Source of the DNA: Folioceros fuciformis
Lineage: Eukaryota; Anthocerotophyta; Anthocerotopsida; Anthocerotales
Assembly (NCBI GenBank): GCA_049999805.1
Contig: JBNGIO010006382.1
Coordinates: 269,182 to 333,181 of the forward strand
DNA: 64,000 nt
Direction: 5' to 3'
Shown: positions 23,477 to 34,983 of the stretch, piece by piece
Layout of the letters: the number at the start of each line of letters is the position of its first letter
Position numbering within the stretch: position 1 is the first letter of the stretch
Program-made: the position numbers and the translations under genes
The notes under the pieces: model-generated
What the model saw: only the letters and a program-made list of their open reading frames with translations
What the model was told of the DNA's origin: nothing
Databases searched by the model: none

Positions 23477-24326
23477 ATGGCAGACGAGCATGCTCCCACT
23501 CCGACTCGGATACTGTTGGCAGTGAATAAGTCGTACAAGGGATATCCCCTGCCGGCCATCAGCAGTGAGCATGCGTTCGGGTGGGTGCTGGAAAAGCTCA
23601 TTCCCAAGGGTTGCGCCCAGCACTACAAGCTCCTGATTTTGCACGTCCTGGTGAACGACGAGGATGGTGAGTTGAAACATGCATTGGAGGTTGCAAACCC
23701 GCGCGGACTAGCCTGGCTACGGGTGGTTGTTACTTCATTCACCGTCAGAACTTCGATCTTTGTAACTGCTGCTTTGCTCATCGCCGGAAGGCATACTCCG
23801 CAGGCTTTGATGACGTGGATAGTGTTTACGCCACACCAGACGATTTCCATGCGCACAAGCAAGCAGAAAAAACTAGGGGGAAACATTTTCTTGAAGAATT
23901 CGTCCGAAAGTGCAAAGAGGCTGAGGTCCGAGGCTTGCTGAGTGTTTGCAATGACAGAACTGGCCAGGAGATTTGCGTCCCAGGGCTGACCGTTAGCTGG
24001 ATCAACCTGTTCCAGGTACCTTGTAGAGCGTGGCTCAAGAAGGGTGATCCTACAGAGGTTATCAACGCGGAAATCCGACGGGTGCAGCCAGACTTGCTGG
24101 TTTTGGGAAGTCGAGGTCTTTCAACGATTCAGCAGTACGTTTTCCTTCTGCCCATTGTTTACCAGTCGCACTCTTGACTTTACAGAGTCACGCAGCCATC
24201 TTGCTCTTTGTTTGCAGGATGTTTGTCGGCAGTGTGAGCGGGCACTGCTTCAAAACTGCAGAATGTCCTATTCTCATCGTGAAGCGACCTCCCAATCTCG
24301 CCCCGGACGATCCACTTGCCGATTAG
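23477..24326 (+). CDS. Universal stress protein (USP), ATP-binding type
   Basis: Four exons, 23477-23666, 23804-23925, 24016-24134 and 24218-24326, join in frame to 179 residues. The N-terminus PTRILLAVNKS is the usual first beta strand. SSEHAFGWVLEKLIP and LLILHVLVNDE follow, then CKEAEVPCRAWLKKGDP and RVQPDLLVLGSRGLS. The C-terminus has G-2x-G-9x-G-[S/T] as GSRGLSTIQQMFVGSVS, the nucleotide-binding signature of MJ0577-like USPs, and ends with CPILIVKRP. The family is cytosolic and linked to stress signalling; the specific role is unknown. It converges with importin-9 with about 140 bp between stop codons. Introns are GT-AG. Confidence 0.5.
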
Positions 24327-24468
24327 ACGCTGTGTGTGCAGAACATGTTCTAAAACATAACTTTGATGCAGATTGACTTATCTGTCCCTGTCATTTACTA
24401 CAGAAAAATATGTGTACAACATTTCGTTTATTTTCAAGAAATTTATTTCTTCACCGATCTTTTGATCA

Positions 24469-27400
24469 TCAAATTTTCATTGTGCTAATGCGGATTGTAA
24501 TGCAAATTTTTCCTTGGTGCAAAGATCCTGCATCATACAGAGTCTTCTCTGTCAGACCACTCGGCTGAGTAAGGCAAAACTTAGAGACGATGGAAAGAAC
24601 AAGCCGAACCCATTTCTCAGAGGGCTATACAGGGTCCTCTACTCGGATGACAACAAATCCAACGCAGTACCTCGCAAAGTGCCTCAAACGCTCTCCTATC
24701 CCTTTCTGCAAACTGCTTGATGAAGTCTACTATATATGCTGCCAAATTGATCTGCATCCAGCCACTCAGAAACGTTGAAGCACAGAACATACTCGTAGGC
24801 ACATCCCTTGAAAATCCATCCATCACAGATCAAGTAGTGAGTGACTACAAAACCATCAATCTCCCTAACCCCAAACCAACCTGCCTTATCCAAAATTTCC
24901 GCGCCCACTGGTTGCCTAATGTTGGCACCTGTAGGGCATGTTTGGAATTTGTAGGGCCCCAGCTGTAAGAGCCCTGTGTTGACTGCTGAACGTAAGTGGA
25001 AAGCCAGTACAGTCAAGCATTGACCCATATCCAGGAAAACACGACCTCCAGATTGCAGAGCATCTTTTCCCTATCCCTACCTGATTAATTGGATCATTGC
25101 TCGCATAGGCGTCCTCCATATCGACAATGTCATCACTCTGCAGCAAATCAAACTTTTTCAGATTTTCTGGAAAGCCGGCACATGATAAGCAGAATTAAAA
25201 GCACATCTGGAGTTCGGGTTACCTCACGATCCACCAAGTGCTGCGCCAACTCGAGAGGTTGAAACACCGACTTTTCCTGGGCTTGTATCGTGTTCTCCAT
25301 GGGTTCCAAGTCCAGATCTTCGTCATCAGATAAGACCTCATCCCAGTCATCATCATCCTGTGTATTCCAAACACGTTAATCAAGTCAAGCTTCTCTGCCA
25401 TCCTTGACTACATTCTTGAACGGCAAAAGATTTAAGGAATGCATGATTCAGGAGATACTCACACTAGCTACGCCAGCTGCACTTTGCTCCTGCATGTCAA
25501 CCAGCACATCTGCAAGCAAGGAGAGCAGCTGCAAAACCAGATTCGCAAACCCTTACCACTTGCCATCAACCAAATACAAACACTGTGCACCAAAGAGATC
25601 ATCCATTTTCAGTATGAGAAACCTTGGCTGGGAGGGCAACTGAAGTCCACTCGGCTGCAGCCTTAGATCTAGATCGGGTTACAATTCCACCTTCCGTTAG
25701 CTGCACAGCAACCACAATATTTCCTTAGCTAGCTCACCAGTCTCCACCTCATCACACAAAATCTCCTTCCAAAAAACCAAGTTCTCTAATTATCTACATT
25801 AAGGTCAGCTTCTCTTCAGGAATTTCAGATTGCAGAAGCCTGCTGAATACAATGTCTCGCCTTTTGTCGCCCTGGGACGTGTATATTGGCAAGTTGTGGA
25901 TGCCCTGTTGATAGTAACAAAGCTAAAGCTACCGTACTGACTTTTATCTTGTAAGCACCTTGAATATCCCCTGCATACCGATTTCCCCTCAGAGAACCAG
26001 GCAGATCTATCTTTTTCATTTCTCCCATTACAGATTGGAGCAACAGTAAAGCCCATCTAAGTGAAATGATGTAGTAGAGTTACCTTGATGCTTCGTCCAT
26101 TCACACATAACAAATGCCAATGAATTGTCAAAGCCTTTAGCAGGAACACTGACAAGCAAGTCGATAAATTGCTCCACATTTGGTGCACTCATATGTATCT
26201 GCTTTCATGTGACAAGTGTGAACACAAGCCTGCCCACAGATTGAGCTAAATGGGACTCCCCAGGCAGAATCAATGTTTCTCTCGCTTTGGGGCTTACCAG
26301 CCTGGCAAATACTAACAGCAATGAGCTCTTCAGGCCCACGAGTTGCGCAGTCTCCATACGTGCTACAAGGGCGGAGATCAGCTCCCGAACATGAGGCGCC
26401 ATTTGAGCAGAGAGGTGCTGTACAAGGGACGTTACCAAACTCCCAACAAAAAGAGATGCTGAGTTCTCCATCTCTGGATTCAATAACCTGTCAACCCCAA
26501 CAGAAAACTCTGAGATCACTTGTACGTGTCGTGGAAGCTCTATGACATTGGCAGGGACATCTAAAAATGACAGACACCTGGCAGCAGCATCCAAAAGAAC
26601 TTTCATGGACCGATCAGGATCCCCACTCCAACCAAGCAAAGCTTCTCTGCCACCATTGACAAACGCAGCAAGACACTCCGTGCCATTCTGCAGAAATTCC
26701 CTGAAATCCCATTAGTCATCAGAAATTGCCTGCTATCCCAGTATGCTTTCCCATACAAGCACATGCTTAACTTCTGCAAGTAGCTAAAAATGTACAATCT
26801 TGCATGATCTTTGTGAGAAACAAAGAAGCTGAGGCTCATTACCTGTATCACTGAATGGTCATCGCTAACCACAACAAGATTGCAGATTGCAGGAAATGTT
26901 GCATCGTGCACAGTATGGATGATCTCAAGTGGTGCATCCTGCAGTGGAACAACCATCCACACCTGCAACTGTGAGCTTTTGACAAGCTACTTTCGCAGCA
27001 TTTCTCACAATTACTAGCTGTCCTCACAGAGAGAACCATCTGATGCACCCTGCATCGCAATGAAGTGCTCAGTGCAGAGTTAAGAAACATGGGACGGCTG
27101 CGCATACCTTGAGAAGCATTGTTATCAAGTCCAATGCTCCTGCTACCAAGCCTTCGGATGAAGGGCGAGGCTGCACCAGAATCCAAACACAACGTGAGTA
27201 ATTACTAGAACCATAGCACAAGAGGGTAGCAGACAATGGCACGAGAAGCAGTAAGAGAATGGGATGCAGCCCACATTAGCCAGAACGGGAGACAAGACAA
27301 GCAATGCACGATGTGCCAGAGGCTCCCAACATCCAGGAACTTGACTAATACCCTGAATTCACAACAACAACGACCTTCAGTCTGTCTTCAATGATTAAAG

Positions 27401-30400
27401 AGTATGCTGCGAAGACATTCTATGGCCAGACGACCTCAAGTATCTCCAATGCATCGATAGAAATCACTGGATCTTGAACATTTTGTGCCCAAATATTGAG
27501 AACCAAAGGTGAAATTACGGACTCCACAGCAGCTGTTGCCTGCGCATCTGCATAGGTTTTTATGGACAAGTGATGGAATTCAGCTGAAGTGAAACAAAGA
27601 TTGTCATGACAGCCTGTTGTGAACAGAGTAACAACACACCTACACTCACAGCACACTGTAATGTTTCCAGCACCAAGTGCAGAGTTTCGTCTGACGCCTG
27701 CACAGTAACGACAAAATTAGCATAATCGTGCTAAAAAGAATGCATGATTCACGTTGCTTAGGACGTAGAGATCCTGTCTCTAGTGCCAACATCTACATCA
27801 CCCTACTCTATAATCGAGACAGAAGAGATAGGTGTACATACCTGCAGTGTTCATGTCGTGAAAGACAAAGCTTAAAGGTAGGGTGACTAACCTCGTGCAA
27901 AAGCTTTCCAAGGGCATTGAACACACTTCCCAATTGTGGTCTTAGGAATGCCAAGTCAACTTGAGGAAACAGTTCTGCTATTGCTCTACACGAACCCACC
28001 TTGATAGGTGCTGGTCTGCAGGTATGACCTTAGTCAAGCCGTTTAGCATTGTAAAGACTGATGAGGCGAAAAGCAATCAACGCACAAAAACTTACGCTTC
28101 AGAGTTTAAACCCTCCATAGCAGAAAACAAAAACTGTTGAGACCTCTCGGCATTTATCTGTCAGTGAAATTAGGTGAAAAATTACTGGGGCAGGGTTGAA
28201 TTCAAACTGTATCACCGCACACTGTCTGGAAATCTGGGAAGAAAAACACTTACAAGAGATGCAAACTTTGCAGCTGCCCATAATCCTCGGCCACGAAGAA
28301 AGGGGCACTGCGCCATGCCTGTGGAGGAGGGAGAACACTGCTGTTAGTTGGATCGACATTTACCAGCAATCTGTCACTAGCCCGCATAAAGGTCCCATCA
28401 ATCACATCGATTAGTTTCACGTCAGTTCGAAAGAGGTTGACCCTGTTGGGAGAGGACAAGTACCCTCCAAAGTCGACAGGGGTACAGAGGGTTGAATGCT
28501 CAGACTAACCTGCACCTCCTAAGTCCTCAATGAGAACACTTTCAAGAAAAGCTTCCAACCGAAATTCACCAGATCTTGCTTCTTCCTGGACAAACAATGG
28601 CAAGTTGTCAGCTTCAACAGTGACGTGATTCGACCCCGCCCTCCAAGAGGAAAGAATCCCTGTGTTCAGGCAACAAATCTACCCGTGCTTCAAGGAGGGC
28701 ATCTGCAACGCTTCCAAAAGCCAAAATTGACGCCTCCCTCAACTGTTTCAGAAAAAAATGATTAAAATTAAAGGTATTACAGAAGAGGCTGTGAACAAGC
28801 TGGCCACTTTGACCTAGCTTTAGATCTGCGTCAGAAGATCTTGACACACCACAAGTGCCCAAAACGCAGGCCCACCAAAATGGTAAAGAAACAACAGGTC
28901 TTGAGCACACCTTCCACCAAGCTGTCTGCCCCAAAGCCTTAGCTTTACTAGATTCCTCAAGCCGTTGTTGAACAACATCCGAAAGTGACTGTAAAGCTTT
29001 CAGACCAAAGGCTTGTACTAGCTCCTCCAGGAGCAAAATCCCTGATCCATCATTGCTCAGTTGCAAAGTCAGTCAAAACCAACTGTAGTACATTAGTACC
29101 GAAACGCATTATGTAGAAGGGCTTGATTGTTACACCTGAGACTCTGCAGCTGTACGTCACATCATCTTCATCTGCCACATATTGATTGGGATCCGTGGAC
29201 CAGGTTTGCACCTGCAAACACAGCATCAGGTCAGTTTCTTCCACGACTGAGAACAAGAACAGCAGTGCACAGCTAGGCCTCCAAAAACAACGTGGTGACC
29301 ACGTAGAACTCGGCCAAATAACAGGTGTACTTCCAGGACTAGGCAGGAAACCATGAAGATGCCAAAAACTGGTAAAACCTTGCCTGATCCTCAGTCATTT
29401 GCATATACCCAATTGTAAAGTAGATGAGGTTCCCAATGTGCTCAGATATCACCTGCAACAACAGAGTTATGTCTATGAAACTCTGAATTGCAGGTTATGA
29501 AGCAAGAGAAAGCGGCCAATGGATCATGAAACAAGACTGAAAGTGTCAAATATGATCCATACCCTGTTATAACGAGGGCTCCCAACTAATGCCAGAAGGA
29601 ACTCAAAAAGCTACATCCAAGGGAAAGGTCAATGTCGTGAGGTACAGATAAAAGAGGGAGGTACAGAACAGGTATTGCGTATCCCTTCACCACAGCATGG
29701 CTTAAATCACCTGGATTATAAGAGTCTCTAAGCTCTGATCACTGCCATCTGAATCAGCATCATCTGCAAATGACTGTCTCGCTTGGTGAATGCAGGCTAT
29801 CTCGTAGACCTGAAGGCCTGAGACAACAGTCTGCCACAAAGGACCAAGCACCACTGGACATCACCAGCACACTACATTTAGCACACAGTGCCCAACACAC
29901 CACCAGTGCTCCAAACTCGCCTTCTCTATCAGTTAAATTCATATGTCCACCAATGCCTTAGCTCTAACCTGGCAGATCTGTTCCTGCTAATTTTGGGAAA
30001 TTGTGTACAATGTGGAGCAGACACTTCAGAGTCTGCAAACGAGAGATGCTTTGTGTTAGACGACTGCATATCATTTGAGCTGACTGTTGATGCGTTAACG
30101 ACAAGTACAACTTCACCTCGATTCTCAAACACCAATCTTTAGGATCATCTAGCGGAACCGGTGGAGAAAGGATGAGAGCAAATTGTTCCATCCAAGATTT
30201 GAGCATGGGTGCCATTAAATTCCTCGTTTCTGACTGCAGGACATCAGACATCCTTAAGAGGTCCCCAAGCTGCCTTTAACAACTGGATGTAAATAGCAGG
30301 GAAATGAGAATGGGAGATGGCTAGCAGAGCCCAAGACCTGAGCTTGAAAAGGAAACCAAAACAGAGAACCCCCACTAGTGAAAACTCACGATATAAGCCC

Positions 30401-31735
30401 CACTCATCACGCCAAGAGTAGCTATGCAGCTGTGAAGGACCATAAGAGCTCGGCGCGTCATCCCAGAGTCATATTCCTGAAGATGTCAAATAAAGATTGT
30501 GTCACATACTCGTCAAATTTTCACGGCCTATCCAAAAGACAGAGGAAAGACAAGAGCCTCACTTTCGTTGATATTATTTCATAGAGTACAGGAAAGAGAA
30601 CGGGTACAAGGGAAGGCACTTGTGAGTCATCCAAGTCACAGGCAAATAGAGATAGACACCTCAGAGCTCCATGGACTGCACAACATGAAAGCCGGTGCAC
30701 ATTTTGACAAAAGTTTGAAACGGATGCAATTAACAGTTACAATTTGAACAGCTGCAAAAACACAGGAGTTGTTTTGACAACGGCCTGCAAATTGCCTATG
30801 AGTTCATCAGCATATGATCAAAATAACCCTGGTTTCTGACACACCTGTGTTTTGATCACCTTTGGCACTGATAGAAGCCACAAGGTAATCCATGAGATCA
30901 GGCCATTCCTCTGGCCAGTCATGGACTGCGATAGCGGCAATTGCCATCCCAATCGCAGTTCGTATTTTCCCAGACGGGTCTTCTAAAGCTGGTGGCAGAA
31001 GGCTACGAATGGCTACCTGCAACACCAGATTTATCATGAGTAGAGCTTCGTGTTACGACACTCTGAGGGCCGTTTACGTTGACTGGCAGCAATGAGGGCA
31101 ACGTTCAGTGGCTCCATTTGATTCGAAAGGTGAGCGTACCTTATCCTCAGCTGAGGCCACGGGTGGCACATAGTTGGCATCATCTTGCTGCCAATGCTGC
31201 TTGACGAATTGTTTCAATAGCACTGCAGCTAAGTGGGACAGTTATGGATCCAATGCCATGAAAGTAAGAACTCCCTACGCCTTGGAACACTCCCCTAGAC
31301 ATTAATCAAATCTGTACCGCACACAAAGATCAACAATGACAGCAAGACATAACACCGTATCTGCGTCTCTCTAAATAACTTCTGCCGAGGATATTTGCCG
31401 CAGGCCCAATTGTACTTCCTTGTTCACAGTGACTTTGGCAAGGGCCACTCCATAACCTGAGACAAACGCCAGGCAGTTAACTCCTCGGAGTCACGGACAA
31501 AAGAGTGACCGTGTCACCCAGGACTGTGCAGGGTCCAGGATGATACAGCCAGCAGAAAGCTGAGAGCCTGTGCAATATCTCAGAAGATGGTCTAGGCGAT
31601 CACACCTGGCTGCGTCGCTGCTTGCTTGAGAGCGTCCTCTGCAGCCCATCGTCTCTCCAAGCCGGGGTCCAGTGAGGCGCTGAGGCAGTTTAACAGCCAC
31701 AGCTGGCCTTCATCTACACTGGGAGGAGTATTCAT
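24469..31735 (-). CDS. IPO9: Importin-9 (karyopherin beta family), 33 exons
   Basis: Nuclear import receptor carrying cargo such as histones and ribosomal proteins with Ran-GTP. Exons, from the ATG at 31735, could be joined in frame to about 1066 residues (human and Arabidopsis: 1020-1040). Landmarks: MNTPPSVDEGQLWLLNCL start; QLGLRQ then LAAVLLKQFVKQHW; KIRTAIGMAIAAIAVHDWPEEWP (importin N-terminal repeat); acidic loop ADDADSDGSDQ; WSTDPNQYVADEDD; DDHSVIQ then NGTECLAAFVNGG; GIVTRSRSKAAAEW; acidic DDDDWDEVLSDDED near the C-terminus. Most introns are GT-AG. One is AT-AC (31233-31394) and one GC-AG (29212-29383). The last exon (24564-24469) is less certain than the rest, as is the donor chosen at 25878. 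Identification is secure. Confidence 0.5.
31233..31394 (-). other. U12-type AT-AC intron in importin-9
   Basis: After CGG CAA (31397-31395) the intron starts ATATCCTC, one base from the U12 donor consensus ATATCCTT. It ends CCATAACTGTCCCAC, with a branch-like CATAAC about 10 nt from the 3' end. Joining gives QLGLRQ-LAAVLLKQ, the conserved importin-9 sequence, in phase 0. No GT-AG pair nearby keeps the frame. Confidence 0.5.
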
Positions 31736-32626
31736 GGTCTCCCTCTGACTCTCCTCTTTACCCTGAGCTGCGAGTCCAGGTCCAGCTTCTACAAATTTGA
31801 GCTACCATAATCCGCACCCGGCACTGCAATCCAATGTCACAACCGCTCACAAAGACACACACTTCTTACCACTCGAGCCTCCTTTCGACGTGGGCGGTCG
31901 ATCAATTTCCACCAGCAGGCCAATCCTCTTAAAAAAATCTAAGACAAACGCAGCTGGATTCCCCTTACTACAAGATTCCCCTCAATTCAGCGCCTGCGGC
32001 GCAGAAGCAATTCCAGAACCGCCCCAGAAATTTTCGACCGCTGGCAGCAAGAATTGATCGACAACGCAGTGGCACTGAGCTCGGGCGATCTTGCATCCAG
32101 AGCCTACCAACAGCCACGACTACATGGCCATCGCTGAAGTTGCGAAACGCTTTAAACCCTGGAGCGAGGGAAGAGTGGCGGCGCAACTGCCGCATTCTGC
32201 CGCCCCGGTTGCGCCCATGGTTGTTAGCCGGCGGAACCCGGGCAAACCTCCCGGGCTGTCCTGCATCGGCTATCGCCAGAGAAGGGTTCTCGTTTCGCCG
32301 CAAGAATTGCGTCTTTTCAGCTTCCGGGGAATGAACCGTTGGCCAGGGGCAATGTGAAACACGGGTCCGGTTACCGAAACCCCTGGTTGCTACTCCGTAG
32401 GCAAGCAACCGCGCTATGCGGTGTCACAAGGGGTGAGAATCCGCGTTGGAAAGTGGGGCCGTGTAGAGCAGTCGCCTGGCCTAACGCGCGAAGCCTCCAG
32501 AGATCGAGGCGGGGAATGCTGCGGAGGTTTTCGAGCTGCTGGCGCCGTGATTCCTGAGTCGTGCATGCGAGTGCGATTCAGCTCACATTGCGCATCTGCC
32601 GAGTGGAAGGAGAGGCGGCGACCAAA
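31736..32626. other. Divergent promoter region between importin-9 and the BtaB-like gene
   Basis: About 890 bp between two start codons on opposite strands. Open frames here are short and unsupported. It should hold both promoters; no specific element could be named. Confidence 0.5.
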
Positions 32627-33872
32627 ATGCAGTGCGTCCGCAACATTCTGAGTGATTTGCAGGTCTTGCGATCCATATGGTTTGCCAAAATCGAAGGGGA
32701 GTCGCATAAGGAGCGGCTGGAGTCGTTCTACGGGCCTCAAGCGGATGCCTGTGAGTGCCTGCCTCCTCACGGCCGCGGGGCCTGGTGCGATCGGCATGAC
32801 TTTGGCAGGGTTATGACGGAGTTTTGGATTGCTGTGCAGATGATCACTTCAGGGCTAGGTTTCTCCACGGCAGGGCTGGCCTACTCAAGTCCTGCGCAGC
32901 TCGGTTGGAGGCGCTGGCCGACCGAGGGGGCTTAGTTTGGGTGGACCTCGGCGGTGGCACGGCTGAGAACGTGGAGATGATGGGACGCTATTTCGATCTC
33001 AACAAGTTCGAGAAGATTTACGTGGTGGACATCTGCGGCCCTCTTTGCGATGTTGCCCGCAGGAAGGCTCAAATCCGAGGTTGGAGCAATGTGGAGGTTG
33101 TGGAGGCGGACGTGTGCTCGTTCGAACCGGAGGTCGGGCCGGCCAAGCTCGTCACTTTCTCGTACTCGCTTTCCAGTTGAGTTGTCATCGCATCCCAGAA
33201 CGTGATGCAAGTGTTGGATTTGCTTCGGCACTTTCTCCTCTCCCGCGCGATTTCCAGCCATGTTGTCTGTATGATCAGATGTGTAAAAGCTAGGTCTGCT
33301 GTGTGTTACGGACCTTCGCGAGGAACGTTTCCACCAGACTTGCCCTCCTTCCTTGATTTGCTGACCTGGTGGCCGTTTCTCCGCAGTGATTCCTCCTTTC
33401 ATGGACGCTGTCGACAAAGCAGCATCGTACCTGAACCAGCAAGACGGCATCCTTGGCGTCGCAGACTTCTTCACTTCGCAGAAGTTCGACTCCGCGGAGA
33501 GGCAGCACGGCTACTTCACCCGGTGGTTTTGGAGCACTGTCTTCGATTTGGACGGCATCGACTTATCTCCTTCGCGGAGGCTTTACCTAGACCATCAGTT
33601 CGAGCAAGGCGAGTAAAACCCCTTCCACACTCAACTAACTCGTTTCCTTCCCTTTCTCGGTGGATCATGTCCCTCCATCTGGTCACTTTCCGTGTCGCTC
33701 GTGTGCGTCTGGACCGTGACCCGACCTCATCACTTTCTCCCGCACTGCAGTGTACGAGAGCAACTCATCCGGCGGCATCCCGTATGTGCCGCTGCTCAAG
33801 GTGCCCTACTACATCTGGCTGGGCAAGAAGAGGTCGGCCTCAGTGATGAACGGCAGCGGCAATCATCTGTAG
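32627..33872 (+). CDS. BtaB-like S-adenosylmethionine methyltransferase of betaine-lipid (DGTS) synthesis
   Basis: Four exons, 32627-32750, 32840-33175, 33387-33608 and 33751-33872, give 267 residues. The sequence follows the BtaB-like methyltransferase half of BTA1: ERLESFYGPQADAYDHFR; VWVDLGGGTAENVEMM (SAM motif I, from residue ~74); IYVVDICGPL; TFSYSLSMIPPF across a splice site; LGVADFFTS; WFWSTVFDLDGIDLSPSRRLYL; VPYYIWLG near the C-terminus. In BTA1 of algae and fungi this half is fused to a BtaA aminocarboxypropyl-transferase half. Here a stop follows 14 residues after YYIWLG and no BtaA-like sequence is seen in the window. The enzyme would N-methylate the homoserine head group of DGTS. 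The third intron begins GC (AAG|GCGAGT). Family is well supported; substrate is inferred. Confidence 0.5.
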
Positions 33873-34983
33873 AGGTCAATTCGACGAGGCAGTGCACCAC
33901 CTCCGGCCACCCCTCCATTCCACCGCACAGTGCACTGAGACTGCGAGGGAGACTGCCACTGCCCATGCTATCCATCCGACACGATCCGCATCCTCTCAAG
34001 GTATCCACATTTTCATCATATCAGGCACTGGCTGAGGACGCAGGTAGCCTGTCGGCGTGGAAAGCGGAGAGCCACATGCTTTCTTCACGTTCCTCTGCAG
34101 AGAGTCGTTTTACTTTGCCCCAGCTGACACAAGAAGATGCCGGCAGCAAGGCGAGCAGCGTTACGGTGCTGTAATTGGCCATGGTATGATCGCCGTGGTG
34201 CGCAATGCCGTCCACAGCGATGGCATGCCGTCGTGCGAGAGGCATGGTTAGGTAGTGCTGTGTAACGGAATTGGAATTGGGATTGGGATAGGGATAGGGA
34301 TGAGAGTATGTTATGTCCATACATATTTGCGCAGTACGGGGTGTAACGGTGCTCAGTTCCCCCACCGGTCAACGGCAACAGGATGCCGGGCAACAAGAAA
34401 AACGGCGAAACGGGAAAACGCGACGCGTGCACGCGAGGAGCCAGTTGGCATGGGAGGCCACTTGTGACAACGGCGCAGGAGCTTGGGGTGTTTTGCGGCT
34501 CCGAAGCTCATCCCATGGGATACTGGCGGGCCAATCATGTCCAGGCGAGGTATGCGAGGCCGCAATTAACCATGCATGGTGTATGATATGAAGCGTGCAG
34601 GTTAGGATTGGTGACCTGTTGTAGGGGTGGGCCCGGGGTGCTTGTGGGGCCTGTAGAGGGGTTGTGCCGGGAAGGGGGTTTCGCCCGCCCGCGTCGTCGA
34701 CTGGAGGAGCGGAGGCGGGGAGTTGATATCGAGGAGGGAAGGGGAAGGGGTAGAATGGAAGAGTGGGGACGGAAGCAAGAGAGTCGCGGTGGAAGACGAG
34801 CTCGAGGCGTGGCCAGATCCGATCGGTTAAAGGCGAGGTGGAGCAATCGCGTCGGCTCGGCAGGGGAGGAGGAGGCTGGAGGAGAGGAGCGGAGTGGCCC
34901 GGCCTGGCCTGTGATTGGGCGGCTGGGCGGTGCGGAATTGCAGTGTGGTGAAGAGGAGCTGGAGCCTGGCAGGCCCCTGGGCC
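33873..34983. other. Intergenic region
   Basis: Between the BtaB-like gene and the LysM gene, both on plus. GC-rich, with overlapping open frames on both strands but no recognisable product. A short simple repeat lies at 34264-34301. Confidence 0.5.
34264..34301 (+). repeat. Simple repeat of ggaatt/gggatt/gggata hexamers
   Basis: A run of imperfect hexamers (ggaattggaattgggattgggatagggataggg) shifts in sequence along its length. No function seen. Confidence 0.5.

Noticed and set aside
25180-25196. tgataagcagaat match to the end of the Copia-C LTR
   Set aside because: Only 13 bp long and inside an importin-9 intron; no further LTR similarity.
33202-33846. 214-codon plus-strand ORF
   Set aside because: Crosses introns and runs out of frame with the BtaB-like exons, which carry the conserved motifs.
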